Shown: piece after piece, positions 48,765 to 57,610 of the stretch
Numbering within the stretch: the stretch's first letter is position 1
How the letters are laid out: each line of letters starts with the position of its first letter
Assembly: GCF_003034995.1 (NCBI RefSeq)
Contig: NZ_PZKF01000014.1
Span: forward strand, 1 to 64,000
Direction of reading: 5' to 3'
Source of the DNA: Phaeovulum veldkampii DSM 11550
GTDB taxonomy: Bacteria > Pseudomonadota > Alphaproteobacteria > Rhodobacterales > Rhodobacteraceae
DNA: 64,000 nucleotides
Notes under the pieces: generated by a model
The model's database searches: none
The model's input: the letters and a program-made list of their open reading frames with translations, nothing else
Told to the model about the DNA's origin: nothing
Program-made: the position numbers and the translations under genes

Positions 48765-49643
48765 TTAGCGCGCCAGCGTGCGCGCCAGAAACGCCTCGAT
48801 CAGCGCGGCGACCTCGGCGGGGGCCTCTTCGTGCACGAGATGGCCATAGCGCTCCATCTCGGTGAATTCGGCTGCCGTCATGCCGCTTGCGGCACGGCGG
48901 GCCACATCGGGCGGCACCGCCTTGTCGCGCGCGCCAGTGATGAACAGCGTGGGCTGCGTGATGCCCGGCAAGCTGGCCAGCAACTCATCCAGCCGCCATT
49001 GCGCCATCATCGCCAGCGCCCCGTCCACATGCCCCGGATCGCGGATCAGCGTCAGATACTGGCTCAGCCCGTCATCATCCAGTGCCGATCCGGTCGAGGT
49101 CAGAAGTTCGCGCACCCGCGCCTCACGCCCGGCCATGCGGGAAAACAGCAAGGGCACGATCGGCGCCAGCGCCAACATCTTGGCCAGCGCGGGAAACAGC
49201 CAACCCGCCACGCCCTGAAAATTTTCCAGCGCAGGGTTGATGCAGACCAGCGCCTGCGGTGGCGTGGGCAGGGTCTGCGCCAGCCGCAACGCAATGGCGC
49301 CGCCCGCCGAATGCCCCACCAGCGCCGCGGGTTGCCAGCCCTGATCGGCACACAGCCGCGCGATATCTTCGGCCATCGGGTTCAGCCCGGTGCGCGAGCG
49401 TGACCGCAGCCGGGTAAAGCCGTGCCCCGGCAGGTCGGGCGCAATCACGCGATAGTGGCGGGCCAGCAGCGGCATCAGGCTGCGCCACGAATGGGTCGCA
49501 GCCCCCGCGCCGTGCAGCAACAGCAGCAGCGGGCCTTGGCCCATCTCTTGCACATGCCACAAATAGGGGCGGCACGAAATCTGCCGCGAGGCTGCCGCAT
49601 TTGGCCAGTCCGGGGGCAGCAGGGGGCGGCGCGGCGGATGCAC
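48765..49643 (-). CDS. Mg-chelatase-associated alpha/beta hydrolase BchO
   Basis: A 292-residue alpha/beta hydrolase with oxyanion LLLLHGAGAATHSWR, nucleophile elbow GHSAGGAIALRLA and catalytic His in RYGHLVHEEAP. BchO is found with bchD and bchI in purple bacteria; its role around Mg-chelatase is undefined. I start it at GTG 49643, four bases after the bchD stop and preceded by GGGGGA; the frame extends upstream into bchD without support. Confidence 0.9.
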   Translation of the reverse strand: MHPPRRPLLPPDWPNAAASRQISCRPYLWHVQEMGQGPLLLLLHGAGAATHSWRSLMPLLARHYRVIAPDLPGHGFTRLRSRSRTGLNPMAEDIARLCADQGWQPAALVGHSAGGAIALRLAQTLPTPPQALVCINPALENFQGVAGWLFPALAKMLALAPIVPLLFSRMAGREARVRELLTSTGSALDDDGLSQYLTLIRDPGHVDGALAMMAQWRLDELLASLPGITQPTLFITGARDKAVPPDVARRAASGMTAAEFTEMERYGHLVHEEAPAEVAALIEAFLARTLAR

Positions 49644-49647
49644 CGCC

Positions 49648-51348
49648 CTAATCCCCCAACGCGCCCGAGATCGCCGCCGACAGGCGGTGCGCATCGGCGC
49701 GCGGCAGCGGCACATAGGGCGCGCCCATCACCGCTGCCAGCGCTTTCAGCGCGGGCTGCGGGCGGTTGGCGGTGTCGATCACGATGGCAGGGGTGCCCGA
49801 TCCGGCGATGACGCGGGCCATCCGCGTGGCCTCGGCCTCGGCGGTGGGGCGGTCGGCGGTGCCATCCAGTGCTATGTTCGCCCGTCCGTCGGTCAACAGC
49901 GCGACGGTGGGCGTCATGCCATGCGCACGCGCCATGCCTGCGACCTCCAGCGCCATTTTCAGACCTGCCGCCAGCGGCGTGCCGCCGCCGCCCGGCAGGC
50001 CCGCCAGCCGCCGCTTGGTCTGCACCAGCGACCGGGTGGGCGACAGCAACAACTCGGCTCCGGTGCCGCGAAAGGCCACCAGCGCCACGTTGTCGCGCCG
50101 GGCATAGGCCTCGGCCAGCAGGATCTCGACTGCGCCCTTGGCCTCGGCCAGACGCGCCATGGCCGACGAGCCAGAGGCATCGACGGTAAAGATCAGCACC
50201 CGGTCGGAATTTTCCTGATACCGCTTCAGCCGGATGTCAGAGGCGCGGATCTGCACCTTGAATTCCGGGCGCGGGCTGGTTTCGCGCCGCAGCCGTTGCC
50301 ACGGGGCGGCGGTGCGCAGCGTGCCGACAAGGTCGATCCGGGCACCGCTGTCCAGCGCGCCGGGGCGCGAGGGCAGGGGGCTGCCACGGCGGTTGCCCTT
50401 GCGCGCGGCCCCGGTGCCAGAGGCACCTTTGGCGCTGCGCGCGGCGCGGCCTGCGGCCAGACGGCCCAGCAGGTCGGCGGGCAGGGCGGCGCGGACCGCC
50501 TCCAGCAGCAACTCCTCGGGGATGACCATCTCTTCTGGCTTGGCGGTCTCCTGATCCTCGGGCGGCTCGGGGGCCTCTTGCGGATCGGGCGGCGGCGGCG
50601 GTGGGGGCTGGTCATCTTCGGGGGCCGGTTCCGGGAAGATGGTGGCGCGGTGGGCATAGACCAGTTCCGCGGCCAGTTGCATGTCGGCCTCGCTGATCTC
50701 GTCGGTGCCGCGCAGGGCGGCGGCAGCGCGGGCGGCCGCCAGCGCCAGAAGCGGTGCGCGCAGGCTGGAAATGCCCAGCGCCGCAGCGGTGCGGGTCAGC
50801 ATGGCCAGCGCGCCCTCGGGCAGGCGGACCTGCGCCAGGCGGTTGCGTGCGCAGGCCAGCGCCTCGGCGTCAAAGGTGATCGGGGCGCTTTCCGACCAGG
50901 ACACCGCGTCCAGATCAAGAAACAGTCCCAGTCGGTCAGTCAGCGCCGAGGGCAGGGTTTCCTCGGGGGTGGCGCCTTCATCCAGCGCAATCAGCGACAG
51001 GCCCGGCGCATCGAGCGCCGTGCCCAACCGCGCCGCAAGCCCCGCGGGCGCACGTTCGGCCATGGTCAGCACCAGTGCCGCCGGGTCGGCCAGCAGGCCG
51101 CGCCCGCGCACCGGATGGCCCGCTGCAAGCGTCGCCGCCAGATCAAGCCCGCCATAAAGCGCATCATCGCCGATGAACGGGTGCATCTTGCGCACCGGCA
51201 GCGGCAGCGCCGCCAGCGCCGTCGTCACCCGGTCGCGCACCGCGCCTGCACGGGCGCGCAACCACAGGCCCTTCAGGCCCGCCGGGTCAACCGACAACAG
51301 CGCAATCGCCTTTTCGGCGCGCGCCCATGGGTCAAGCGGTTCGGTCAG
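49648..51348 (-). CDS. Magnesium chelatase subunit D
   Basis: BchD (about 566 residues) forms the AAA+ platform with BchI that drives Mg insertion by BchH. An N-terminal AAA-like domain lacks a canonical Walker A, a Pro/acidic linker (DDQPPPPPPPDPQEAP) follows, and a C-terminal integrin-I domain has a MIDAS motif (VDASGSS). Family-like sequence (LTEPLDPWARAEKAIALLSV) extends upstream of the first legal start, TTG 51297, to a CTG at 51348 that overlaps the bchI stop and follows GAGGTG. I take CTG as the likely start. Confidence 0.9.
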   Translation of the reverse strand: MTEPLDPWARAEKAIALLSVDPAGLKGLWLRARAGAVRDRVTTALAALPLPVRKMHPFIGDDALYGGLDLAATLAAGHPVRGRGLLADPAALVLTMAERAPAGLAARLGTALDAPGLSLIALDEGATPEETLPSALTDRLGLFLDLDAVSWSESAPITFDAEALACARNRLAQVRLPEGALAMLTRTAAALGISSLRAPLLALAAARAAAALRGTDEISEADMQLAAELVYAHRATIFPEPAPEDDQPPPPPPPDPQEAPEPPEDQETAKPEEMVIPEELLLEAVRAALPADLLGRLAAGRAARSAKGASGTGAARKGNRRGSPLPSRPGALDSGARIDLVGTLRTAAPWQRLRRETSPRPEFKVQIRASDIRLKRYQENSDRVLIFTVDASGSSAMARLAEAKGAVEILLAEAYARRDNVALVAFRGTGAELLLSPTRSLVQTKRRLAGLPGGGGTPLAAGLKMALEVAGMARAHGMTPTVALLTDGRANIALDGTADRPTAEAEATRMARVIAGSGTPAIVIDTANRPQPALKALAAVMGAPYVPLPRADAHRLSAAISGALGD

Positions 51349-52349
51349 GGCAACACCTCGGTGATCGTGCGCTCCACCCTGATGGTCGAGCCTGCCTCGT
51401 CCAGCGGGTCGCGGCGCAGCCGGTGGCGCAGCGCCGAGGGCGCCACACGCTTGAGGTGATCGCGGGTGACGGTGTCTGCGCCCTCAAAGGCCGCCAGCGC
51501 GCGGGCGGCACGCAACAACGTCAGTTCGCCGCGCAGACCGTCAGAGCCAAGCGCGATGCACAGCGCCGCGCAATCGTGCAGGACGGTATTCGGCGTCTTC
51601 AGCTTGGGCAACAGGTCGCGTGCGGCCAGGATCTTTTCGCGCAGCACGTCATCCTTGGGCAGCCATTCCGCCAGGAAATTGGCGCGGTCGTTTTCATAGG
51701 CGTCACGGCGCCCGATTACCTCGACGCGGGTTTCGATGTCGCGCGGGCTGGTCACCTCGACCGACAAGCCAAAGCGGTCAAGAAGCTGCGGACGCAGTTC
51801 GCCCTCTTCGGGGTTGCCCGAGCCGACCAGCACGAACCGCGCCGGGTGGCGGATCGACAGCCCCTCGCGTTCGACCACGTTTTCGCCTGATTGCGCCACG
51901 TCCAGCAGCAGGTCAACGATGTGATCCTCCAGCAGGTTGACCTCGTCGATATACAGATAGCCGCGGTTGGCGCGCGCCAGCAGCCCCGGTTCAAACGCCT
52001 TTTCGCCGCGGGTCAGGGCGCGTTCGATATCCAGCGCGCCTACCACGCGGTCTTCGGTCACGCCCAGCGGCAGGTCGATGACCGGCGTAGGGCGTTGCAC
52101 CAGAGCCTTGGAATGAACCGCGGCCCAAGCCGGGCAATCCTCCGGCCGGGCCGAGTTGACCGGGCACCCCTCTACCGCCGTGATCTCTGGCAAGAGGGCC
52201 GCCAGCGCGCGGACAATGGTCGATTTGCCGGTGCCACGGTCGCCAAAGACCAGAACACCGCCAATACCAGGGTCGATGGCCGTCAGGACCATCGCCTGTT
52301 TCATTTCGTCCTGTCCGACGATGGCGGTAAAGGGGAACGGGTGCTTCAT
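51345..52349 (-). CDS. Magnesium chelatase ATPase subunit I
   Basis: BchI (334 residues) is the AAA+ ATPase of Mg-chelatase. Walker A GDRGTGKST is at residues ~36-44, Walker B LYIDEVNLL and sensor GSGNPEEGELRPQLLDRF with the arginine finger follow. It hydrolyses ATP in a hexamer docked on BchD. It overlaps crtA by four bases upstream and bchD downstream. Confidence 0.97.
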   Translation of the reverse strand: MKHPFPFTAIVGQDEMKQAMVLTAIDPGIGGVLVFGDRGTGKSTIVRALAALLPEITAVEGCPVNSARPEDCPAWAAVHSKALVQRPTPVIDLPLGVTEDRVVGALDIERALTRGEKAFEPGLLARANRGYLYIDEVNLLEDHIVDLLLDVAQSGENVVEREGLSIRHPARFVLVGSGNPEEGELRPQLLDRFGLSVEVTSPRDIETRVEVIGRRDAYENDRANFLAEWLPKDDVLREKILAARDLLPKLKTPNTVLHDCAALCIALGSDGLRGELTLLRAARALAAFEGADTVTRDHLKRVAPSALRHRLRRDPLDEAGSTIRVERTITEVLP

Positions 52350-53107
52350 GCGGCTTCCTTCTTGTCCTTCCGCTCTTTCGGTGCCTTGGGCGCCGGCTGT
52401 TTCAGCCGTTCGAGCGGATCCTTGCCTTCCCAGGTGCCCTCCGACCCGATCAGCCGGAAACGGGCAAACATGTATTCGACCAACCAGTCAAGTTTGTAGG
52501 CGTCGCGCAGGGCGATCCCGTGGGGCGTATTCCCGCGGGCAAATGCGTTCATCGTCGTGCTGTCAGGCCAGATCGAGAAGGTGGCCTGATACAGCACCGG
52601 CCATTCGCCCAGCCCGATCTTGAAGATCACGTTGGGGTCGGCGGCGACCATTTCCTGAATCTTGGGCACGCGCTGCCAGAAATCCGGCGTCTTGCGGAAC
52701 TTGATCTGCGCACGGGTGAGGGCGACCATCGGGCCGTCGATCACGGCGTTCGATTCGTACTTGCCGGTTTCGAACGGAACCTTGCGGCCCCATTTGCCCT
52801 TGGCGGCGGTGGGTTCCAGATAGCAGGTCCAGTTTTCCGAGGCATTGCTGCGCCAGTTGTTGAACACCCATTCCTTGGCCAGACGCTCGCGCGCGGTGGC
52901 CTCGTCATCCCAGACGGTCAGAATGCCCCAGACCGCGGTGTTCGGGCTGGGCGTAAAGCCCGCATCCGACCCGGTGCCCAGCAGTTTGTAGAATTTCAGC
53001 CCCGGTATCTGCCGCAGCGAAAGCCGCGCAAGCGCCATCTGCCCCAGCACCCAAAGGCGCCCGGTGACAGTGGGAAAACGGAAAAGGCTGAGACAGACGG
53101 TTGTCAT
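52346..53107 (-). CDS. Spheroidene monooxygenase
   Basis: CrtA (253 residues) adds a 2-keto group to spheroidene to give spheroidenone when oxygen is present. Family marks are SLFRFPTVTGRLWVLGQMAL, FTPSPNTAVWGILTVWDD and GEWPVLYQATFSIWPD. It ends in a Lys/Pro-rich tail. ATG 53107 is set by the N-terminus MTTVCLSLF. It heads crtA-bchI-bchD-bchO and is divergent from crtI across a region with two PpsR operators. Confidence 0.94.
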   Translation of the reverse strand: MTTVCLSLFRFPTVTGRLWVLGQMALARLSLRQIPGLKFYKLLGTGSDAGFTPSPNTAVWGILTVWDDEATARERLAKEWVFNNWRSNASENWTCYLEPTAAKGKWGRKVPFETGKYESNAVIDGPMVALTRAQIKFRKTPDFWQRVPKIQEMVAADPNVIFKIGLGEWPVLYQATFSIWPDSTTMNAFARGNTPHGIALRDAYKLDWLVEYMFARFRLIGSEGTWEGKDPLERLKQPAPKAPKERKDKKEAA

Positions 53108-53127
53108 GGCGTACTCCCGATTGCGTG

Positions 53128-53145
53128 TGTAAACCCAATCTGACA
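53128..53145. promoter_or_regulatory. PpsR operator (crtA side)
   Basis: TGTAAACCCAATCTGACA fits TGT-N12-ACA, 20 bases before the crtA start on the minus strand. Confidence 0.8.
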
Positions 53146-53204
53146 GGTTTGCACAAGGGAAGAAAGCACATCCGGGTCGTTGCGGCTGCGGCATGATGGT
53201 TTAT

Positions 53205-53222
53205 TGTAAAGGCAACTGGACA
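53205..53222. promoter_or_regulatory. PpsR operator (crtI side)
   Basis: TGTAAAGGCAACTGGACA fits TGT-N12-ACA and ends 16 bases before the crtI ATG, so the crtI leader must be very short. It is 77 bases from the crtA-side site. Confidence 0.8.
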
Positions 53223-53238
53223 GGTTATCGTAGGAATC

Positions 53239-54825
53239 ATGCAAACAAACACGCCCCCCCGCGCCGCCGTTTCCAACGAAAAATCCGTATCGACCGCCAT
53301 CGTCATCGGTGCTGGCATGGGTGGCCTGGCAGCCGCCATGCGGCTGGGCGCCAAGGGCTATCAGGTCACCGTGATCGACCGGCTGGACATGCCCGGCGGG
53401 CGCGGCAGCTCCATTTCCATGGGTGGCCACCGCTTTGATCTGGGGCCGACCATCGTGACCGTGCCGCAGGAATTGCGCGCGCTCTGGGCGCTGTGCGGGC
53501 GCGATTTCGACAAGGATGTGGATCTGCGCGCGATTGACCCGTTCTACGAGATCACCTTCCCCGACGGGTCGAAATTTACCGCCAGCCAATCCACCGAAAA
53601 GATGCGCGCCGAAGTGGCGCGGCTGTCGCCGGGCGATCTGGCGGGCTATGACAAATTCCTGAAAGACAGTGAAAAGCGTTATAGTTTCGGCTTCGAGAAT
53701 CTCGGCCGCCGTTCGATGCACGAGCTGTGGGAACTGATCAAGGTGCTGCCCACCTTCGGCATGCTGCGCGCCGACCGCTCGGTGTTTGCTCATGCCAGAT
53801 CGCGTGTGAAAGACCCGCGGTTGCAGATGGCGCTGTCGTTCCACCCGCTGTTCATCGGCGGCGACCCGCTGCATGTCACGTCGATGTATATTCTCGTCAG
53901 CTTCCTCGAAAAGGAATACGGCGTGCACTATGCGATGGGCGGCGTGGCGGCGATTGCCAAGGCGATGGCGGGCGTGATCGAATCGCAGGGTGGTCGGTTT
54001 GTGTTCGGTGCCGAGGCGGATGAAATTCTGGTCCGCGGTGGCCGTGCTGCGGGCGTCAAGCTGACTGACGGGCGCGAGATGATGGCCGATATCGTGGTGT
54101 CGAATGCCGATGCCGGCCATACCTATGACCGCCTGCTGCGCAACCATGCCAAGAAACGCTGGACCCCGGCCAAGCTGAAACGCACGCGCTGGTCGATGGG
54201 GCTGTTCGTCTGGTATTTCGGCACCAAAGGCACCCGCGACATGTGGCAGGACGCAGGCCAGCACACCATCGTTTCGGGGCCGCGCTACGAGGGTCTGCTG
54301 GACGACATCTTCATGAAGGGCAAGCTGGCCGAGGACATGAGCCTTTATGTCCACCGGCCCTCGGTGATCGACCCGTCTTGCGCGCCTGCGGGCGACGACA
54401 CCTTCTACGCGCTGTCGCCGGTGCCGCATCTGGGGCATGACAACGGGGTGAACTGGTCGGAAATGGCCGAAACCTACAAGGCCAGCGTGCTGAAGGTGCT
54501 GGATGAACGGCTGTTGCCGGGGCTGGCCGACCGGCTGACCGACAATCAGGTGGTGTTCACGCCCGAAACCTTCCGTAGCCGCTATCTCAGCCCGGTGGGG
54601 GCCGGCTTCTCGATCGAGCCGCGGATCTTTCAGTCGGCGTGGTTCCGTCCGCACAACATTTCCGAAGAGGTGCCGGGGCTCTATCTTGTCGGTGCGGGCA
54701 CCCATCCGGGGGCTGGCGTTCCGGGGGTGATTTCGACCGCGCAGGTCATGGATACGCTGGTGCCGCCCGCGCCGCGCCCGATGCCGCGCGCCGGGGCAGG
54801 GGCTGATCGTCTGGTGGCCGAATGA
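53239..54825 (+). CDS. Phytoene desaturase (neurosporene-forming)
   Basis: CrtI (528 residues) desaturates phytoene, in Rhodobacter in three steps to neurosporene. FAD-binding VIGAGMGGLAAAMRLGAKGY and RGSSISMGGHRFDLGPT are at the N-terminus, and the C-terminal carotene-desaturase signature GLYLVGAGTHPGAGVPGV is intact. The number of steps cannot be read from sequence, but crtC and crtD imply the neurosporene route. It overlaps crtB by four bases. Confidence 0.96.
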   Translation: MQTNTPPRAAVSNEKSVSTAIVIGAGMGGLAAAMRLGAKGYQVTVIDRLDMPGGRGSSISMGGHRFDLGPTIVTVPQELRALWALCGRDFDKDVDLRAIDPFYEITFPDGSKFTASQSTEKMRAEVARLSPGDLAGYDKFLKDSEKRYSFGFENLGRRSMHELWELIKVLPTFGMLRADRSVFAHARSRVKDPRLQMALSFHPLFIGGDPLHVTSMYILVSFLEKEYGVHYAMGGVAAIAKAMAGVIESQGGRFVFGAEADEILVRGGRAAGVKLTDGREMMADIVVSNADAGHTYDRLLRNHAKKRWTPAKLKRTRWSMGLFVWYFGTKGTRDMWQDAGQHTIVSGPRYEGLLDDIFMKGKLAEDMSLYVHRPSVIDPSCAPAGDDTFYALSPVPHLGHDNGVNWSEMAETYKASVLKVLDERLLPGLADRLTDNQVVFTPETFRSRYLSPVGAGFSIEPRIFQSAWFRPHNISEEVPGLYLVGAGTHPGAGVPGVISTAQVMDTLVPPAPRPMPRAGAGADRLVAE

Positions 54826-55853
54826 TCGCTGCCGCCGATCTGGAGCATTGCCGCGAGGCGATCCGCACCGGGTCGCTGTCGTTTCATGCGGCCAGCCGGG
54901 TGCTGCCCGACCGGGTGCGCAACCCGGCGCTTGCGCTCTATGCCTTTTGCCGGGTGGCCGATGACGCGGTGGATGACGGCATCGACAAGACATCCGAGGT
55001 TCTGGGCCTGCGCGACCGGCTTGATCTGGTCTATTCGGGCCGCCCGCGCAACGCGCCCGCAGACCGGGCCTTTGCCGCCGTTGTCGAGGAATTTGACATG
55101 CCGCGCGCCTTGCCTGAGGCGCTGCTGGAAGGGTTTGCCTGGGATGCCGTCGGGCGGCGCTATGACACGCTGTCGGGCGTGTTCGACTATTCCGCCCGTG
55201 TCGCGGCCGCCGTGGGCGTGATGATGTGTGTGCTGATGCGTGTGCGCGACCCCGATGCACTGGCGCGGGCCTGCGATCTGGGCTTGGCGATGCAGTTGAC
55301 CAACATCGCCCGCGATGTGGGCGAGGATGCGCGTGCCAACCGCATCTTTTTGCCGCTGGACTGGTTCGCCGAGGCCGGGGTGGACCCTGAGGCGTTTCTG
55401 GCCGACCCCCGCCCCAATCCTGTGATCCGCGACATGACGCGGCGCCTGCTGGGCGTGGCCGAGGGGCTTTATGCCCGGTCCGCCGCCGGTGTGCCCTCGC
55501 TGCCCCTGAGCTGCCGCCCCGGCATCTTTGCCGCAGGCTCGATCTATGCCGGGATCGGCGCTGCGGTTGCGCGCAACAACCATGACAGTGTGACGCAGCG
55601 CGCCTGCACCGGTTCTTCGCGCAAGATGTGGTGGCTGGCTCAGTCCGTGCTGCGCGCGCTGGTTTCGACCGTGACGCCGCAGTCGGCCTTTGTTCATGCC
55701 CGGCCTGAACCCGAGGTGGCCTTTCTTGTCGATGCGGCCGCGCATCAAAAGACCACCTTCAGCCGGAGTGATGCTCTTCTGGCCGTTTTGGCCCAACTCG
55801 AGGCGCGCGACCGCGCCCGCTTCAACCGCAGACTGGACGCGCGCCGGGCCTGA
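54822..55853 (+). CDS. Phytoene synthase
   Basis: CrtB (343 residues) condenses two geranylgeranyl-PP to phytoene. It has the two Asp-rich motifs, FCRVADDAVDDG and LTNIARDVGEDARANR, within a trans-isoprenyl synthase fold, plus YDTLSGVFDYSARVA. The start overlaps the crtI stop (ATGA). It is followed after 33 bases by tspO in the same operon. Confidence 0.96.
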   Translation: MIAAADLEHCREAIRTGSLSFHAASRVLPDRVRNPALALYAFCRVADDAVDDGIDKTSEVLGLRDRLDLVYSGRPRNAPADRAFAAVVEEFDMPRALPEALLEGFAWDAVGRRYDTLSGVFDYSARVAAAVGVMMCVLMRVRDPDALARACDLGLAMQLTNIARDVGEDARANRIFLPLDWFAEAGVDPEAFLADPRPNPVIRDMTRRLLGVAEGLYARSAAGVPSLPLSCRPGIFAAGSIYAGIGAAVARNNHDSVTQRACTGSSRKMWWLAQSVLRALVSTVTPQSAFVHARPEPEVAFLVDAAAHQKTTFSRSDALLAVLAQLEARDRARFNRRLDARRA

Positions 55854-55886
55854 TGTCCGCCGCGTCCCAAAGACCGGAGACGCGAG

Positions 55887-56627
55887 ATGGACTTCGAGAC
55901 GTTAAAGGCGACGCTGACCGAAACGCTCCAGGCCGACTGGATGCTGTTCTTTACCTTCCTGCTGGCCTGCGGCGCGGCCGCCACGACCGGCGCCGTGTTC
56001 AAGCCCGGCGCGTGGTATGCCAGCCTTGCCAAGCCGTGGTGGACGCCGCCGAACTGGCTGTTTCCGCTGGCATGGTTCACACTGTATATTCTGATGTCCT
56101 TTGCCGCGATGCGGGTTGCGCCGCTGGAAGGTTCGGCTCAGGCGATGGCGCTGTGGTCGGTGCAGATCGCCTTCAACACGCTGTGGACGCCGATTTTTTT
56201 TGGGCTGAAACGGATGTTCGGCGGGCTGATCGTGATCGTGTTCCTGTGGTCGTCGGTTGCGGCCACGGCTTGGACGTTCTGGCAGCTTGACCCGATCGCC
56301 GGCGGTCTGATGGCGCCCTATGTGCTGTGGGCCACGATCGCGGCTTTGCTGAACCTGTCGGTCTGGATGATGAACCTGACCGGCCCGCGCGGCGAGAAAG
56401 TGGCGATGAAGCGCGCGGCCAAAGCCCGTGCTGCCGAAGAAAAGGCGATCAAGGTGGCCGAACGCGCCCGCGCCGAGGAAGAGAAGGTTCTGGCCCGCCG
56501 CAAGGCCGCGCTGGAGGCCGCCGAAGCCCAGAAAGCGGTCGCCGCCAAAGCCGCCGCCGACAAGGCAGAGGCTGACAAGACCGTTGCCGCCGTCACCGAC
56601 AAGCCGCAGGGCGCCCCCGCGGAATGA
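55887..56627 (+). CDS. Tryptophan-rich sensory protein TspO with charged C-terminal tail
   Basis: TspO (246 residues) is an outer-membrane-linked five-helix protein that binds porphyrins and negatively regulates photosynthesis genes in R. sphaeroides. The core (residues ~15-162) is typical: CGAAATTGAVFKPGAWY, LAKPWWTPPNWLFPLAW and NTLWTPIFFGLKRMF. Residues ~165-246 form an extra Ala/Lys/Glu-rich tail (AEEKAIKVAERARAEEEKV), probably a helical or coiled-coil region; R. sphaeroides TspO ends near 159. It closes the crtIB operon. Confidence 0.92.
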   Translation: MDFETLKATLTETLQADWMLFFTFLLACGAAATTGAVFKPGAWYASLAKPWWTPPNWLFPLAWFTLYILMSFAAMRVAPLEGSAQAMALWSVQIAFNTLWTPIFFGLKRMFGGLIVIVFLWSSVAATAWTFWQLDPIAGGLMAPYVLWATIAALLNLSVWMMNLTGPRGEKVAMKRAAKARAAEEKAIKVAERARAEEEKVLARRKAALEAAEAQKAVAAKAAADKAEADKTVAAVTDKPQGAPAE

Positions 56628-56633
56628 CAAAAC

Positions 56634-56667
56634 GGCCCGGACGGTTCTGTCTGAAACCGTCCGGGCC
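56634..56667. terminator. Terminator between convergent tspO and crtC
   Basis: A perfect 13-bp stem GGCCCGGACGGTT / AACCGTCCGGGCC. Reading on the minus strand it is followed by GTTTTGTC, so it terminates crtD-crtC; it probably also stops tspO transcripts. Confidence 0.85.
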
Positions 56668-56693
56668 ACGCCCTGCCTTCAGGTCCGGGCCGG

Positions 56694-57569
56694 TCAGTCG
56701 CAGAAGGTCCAGCCCGCCCGACGCGGCACCCGCACCGCGATCATCGGCTTGATCAGGGCCGAACCGTAGCGGCGCAGGTCCAGCGCCTCATGCACGCCGA
56801 CGCTGCGCTGCCCGCCGATCTGCGTTTCCACCAGCGAGCGCGAATAGAACGGCGCATCCAGCATCGCCATCACCTGCCGCGGCTGAAACCCGGCATCGGC
56901 GCGGGTGTCGCGTTTCACCGCCCAGGCGGTGCGGGCGAAATGGGTCTGTGGCGGCAGATCCTCGATCAGCGCCACCTCACCCGTCTTGCTGACATTGATC
57001 CCGAAACCGAAGGTCGATCCATCGGTGCGCACACCGTCATAGAAGCAGGCTGCCCCCTCGGCGGTGGGAAACCGGCCCCAGGTCCAGAAGCGGAAATCGT
57101 CTTCCAGCGCGGCAAGGCCAAAGTTGGCGTCGAAATAGCCGTGTCCTTTCCAGCGGTGGCCCTGGGTCAGGTCAACCTCGATATCGGCGGTGGGGGCGAA
57201 GGGGCGCCAGATGTGGCTGCCATCCGGCGTCAGTGCCACCTCTACATTGGTGACAGCCGAGGGCGTCAGCGTGATTGTGCCGCGCACCCGCGATACCTTG
57301 GGCAGTGCCGAAATTTCTTCGACCTCGACGATCAGTTGCCGCCCCGTCCAGTGCATCCGGCTGGGGCCGACCTGAAGGGTGTCGGGCGACTGGCGCAGCG
57401 CGCTGCGGCCCCGGTCGGTCATCGTAAAACGGCCGCCGGGGCCGTAGGTCACCACGTTGATGCAGCAGTGATCCTCGGGGTCTTTGCGGCCAGACCAGCG
57501 ATACCACGGCGAAAACACCGAGCCGATGAAACCGATCACCGAAACCGCCTTGTCGCCTTCATCCGACAC
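56694..57569 (-). CDS. Acyclic carotenoid 1,2-hydratase (hydroxyneurosporene synthase)
   Basis: CrtC adds water to the C1,2 double bond of neurosporene and related carotenoids. Family sequence is clear: IGFIGSVFSPWYRWSG, HCCINVVTYGPGGRFTMTDRG, WRPFAPTADIEVDL, GHGYFDANFG and C-terminal KPMIAVRVPRRAGWTF. The first legal start is GTG 57569 (291 residues), but homologous sequence (LEVPPNGYAWWYLDG) continues upstream to about 57630 with no ATG, GTG or TTG in frame, overlapping the end of crtD. The true start is unresolved. Confidence 0.88.
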   Translation of the reverse strand: MSDEGDKAVSVIGFIGSVFSPWYRWSGRKDPEDHCCINVVTYGPGGRFTMTDRGRSALRQSPDTLQVGPSRMHWTGRQLIVEVEEISALPKVSRVRGTITLTPSAVTNVEVALTPDGSHIWRPFAPTADIEVDLTQGHRWKGHGYFDANFGLAALEDDFRFWTWGRFPTAEGAACFYDGVRTDGSTFGFGINVSKTGEVALIEDLPPQTHFARTAWAVKRDTRADAGFQPRQVMAMLDAPFYSRSLVETQIGGQRSVGVHEALDLRRYGSALIKPMIAVRVPRRAGWTFCD

Positions 57570-57610
57570 GCCATCCAGATACCACCAGGCATAGCCGTTC
57601 GGCGGAACCT

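Noticed and set aside
48730-48765. GGCGCG/CGCGCC inverted repeats between convergent idi and bchO
   Set aside because: The pairing is short and has no T-tract; GC-rich DNA forms such repeats often, so I do not call a terminator.
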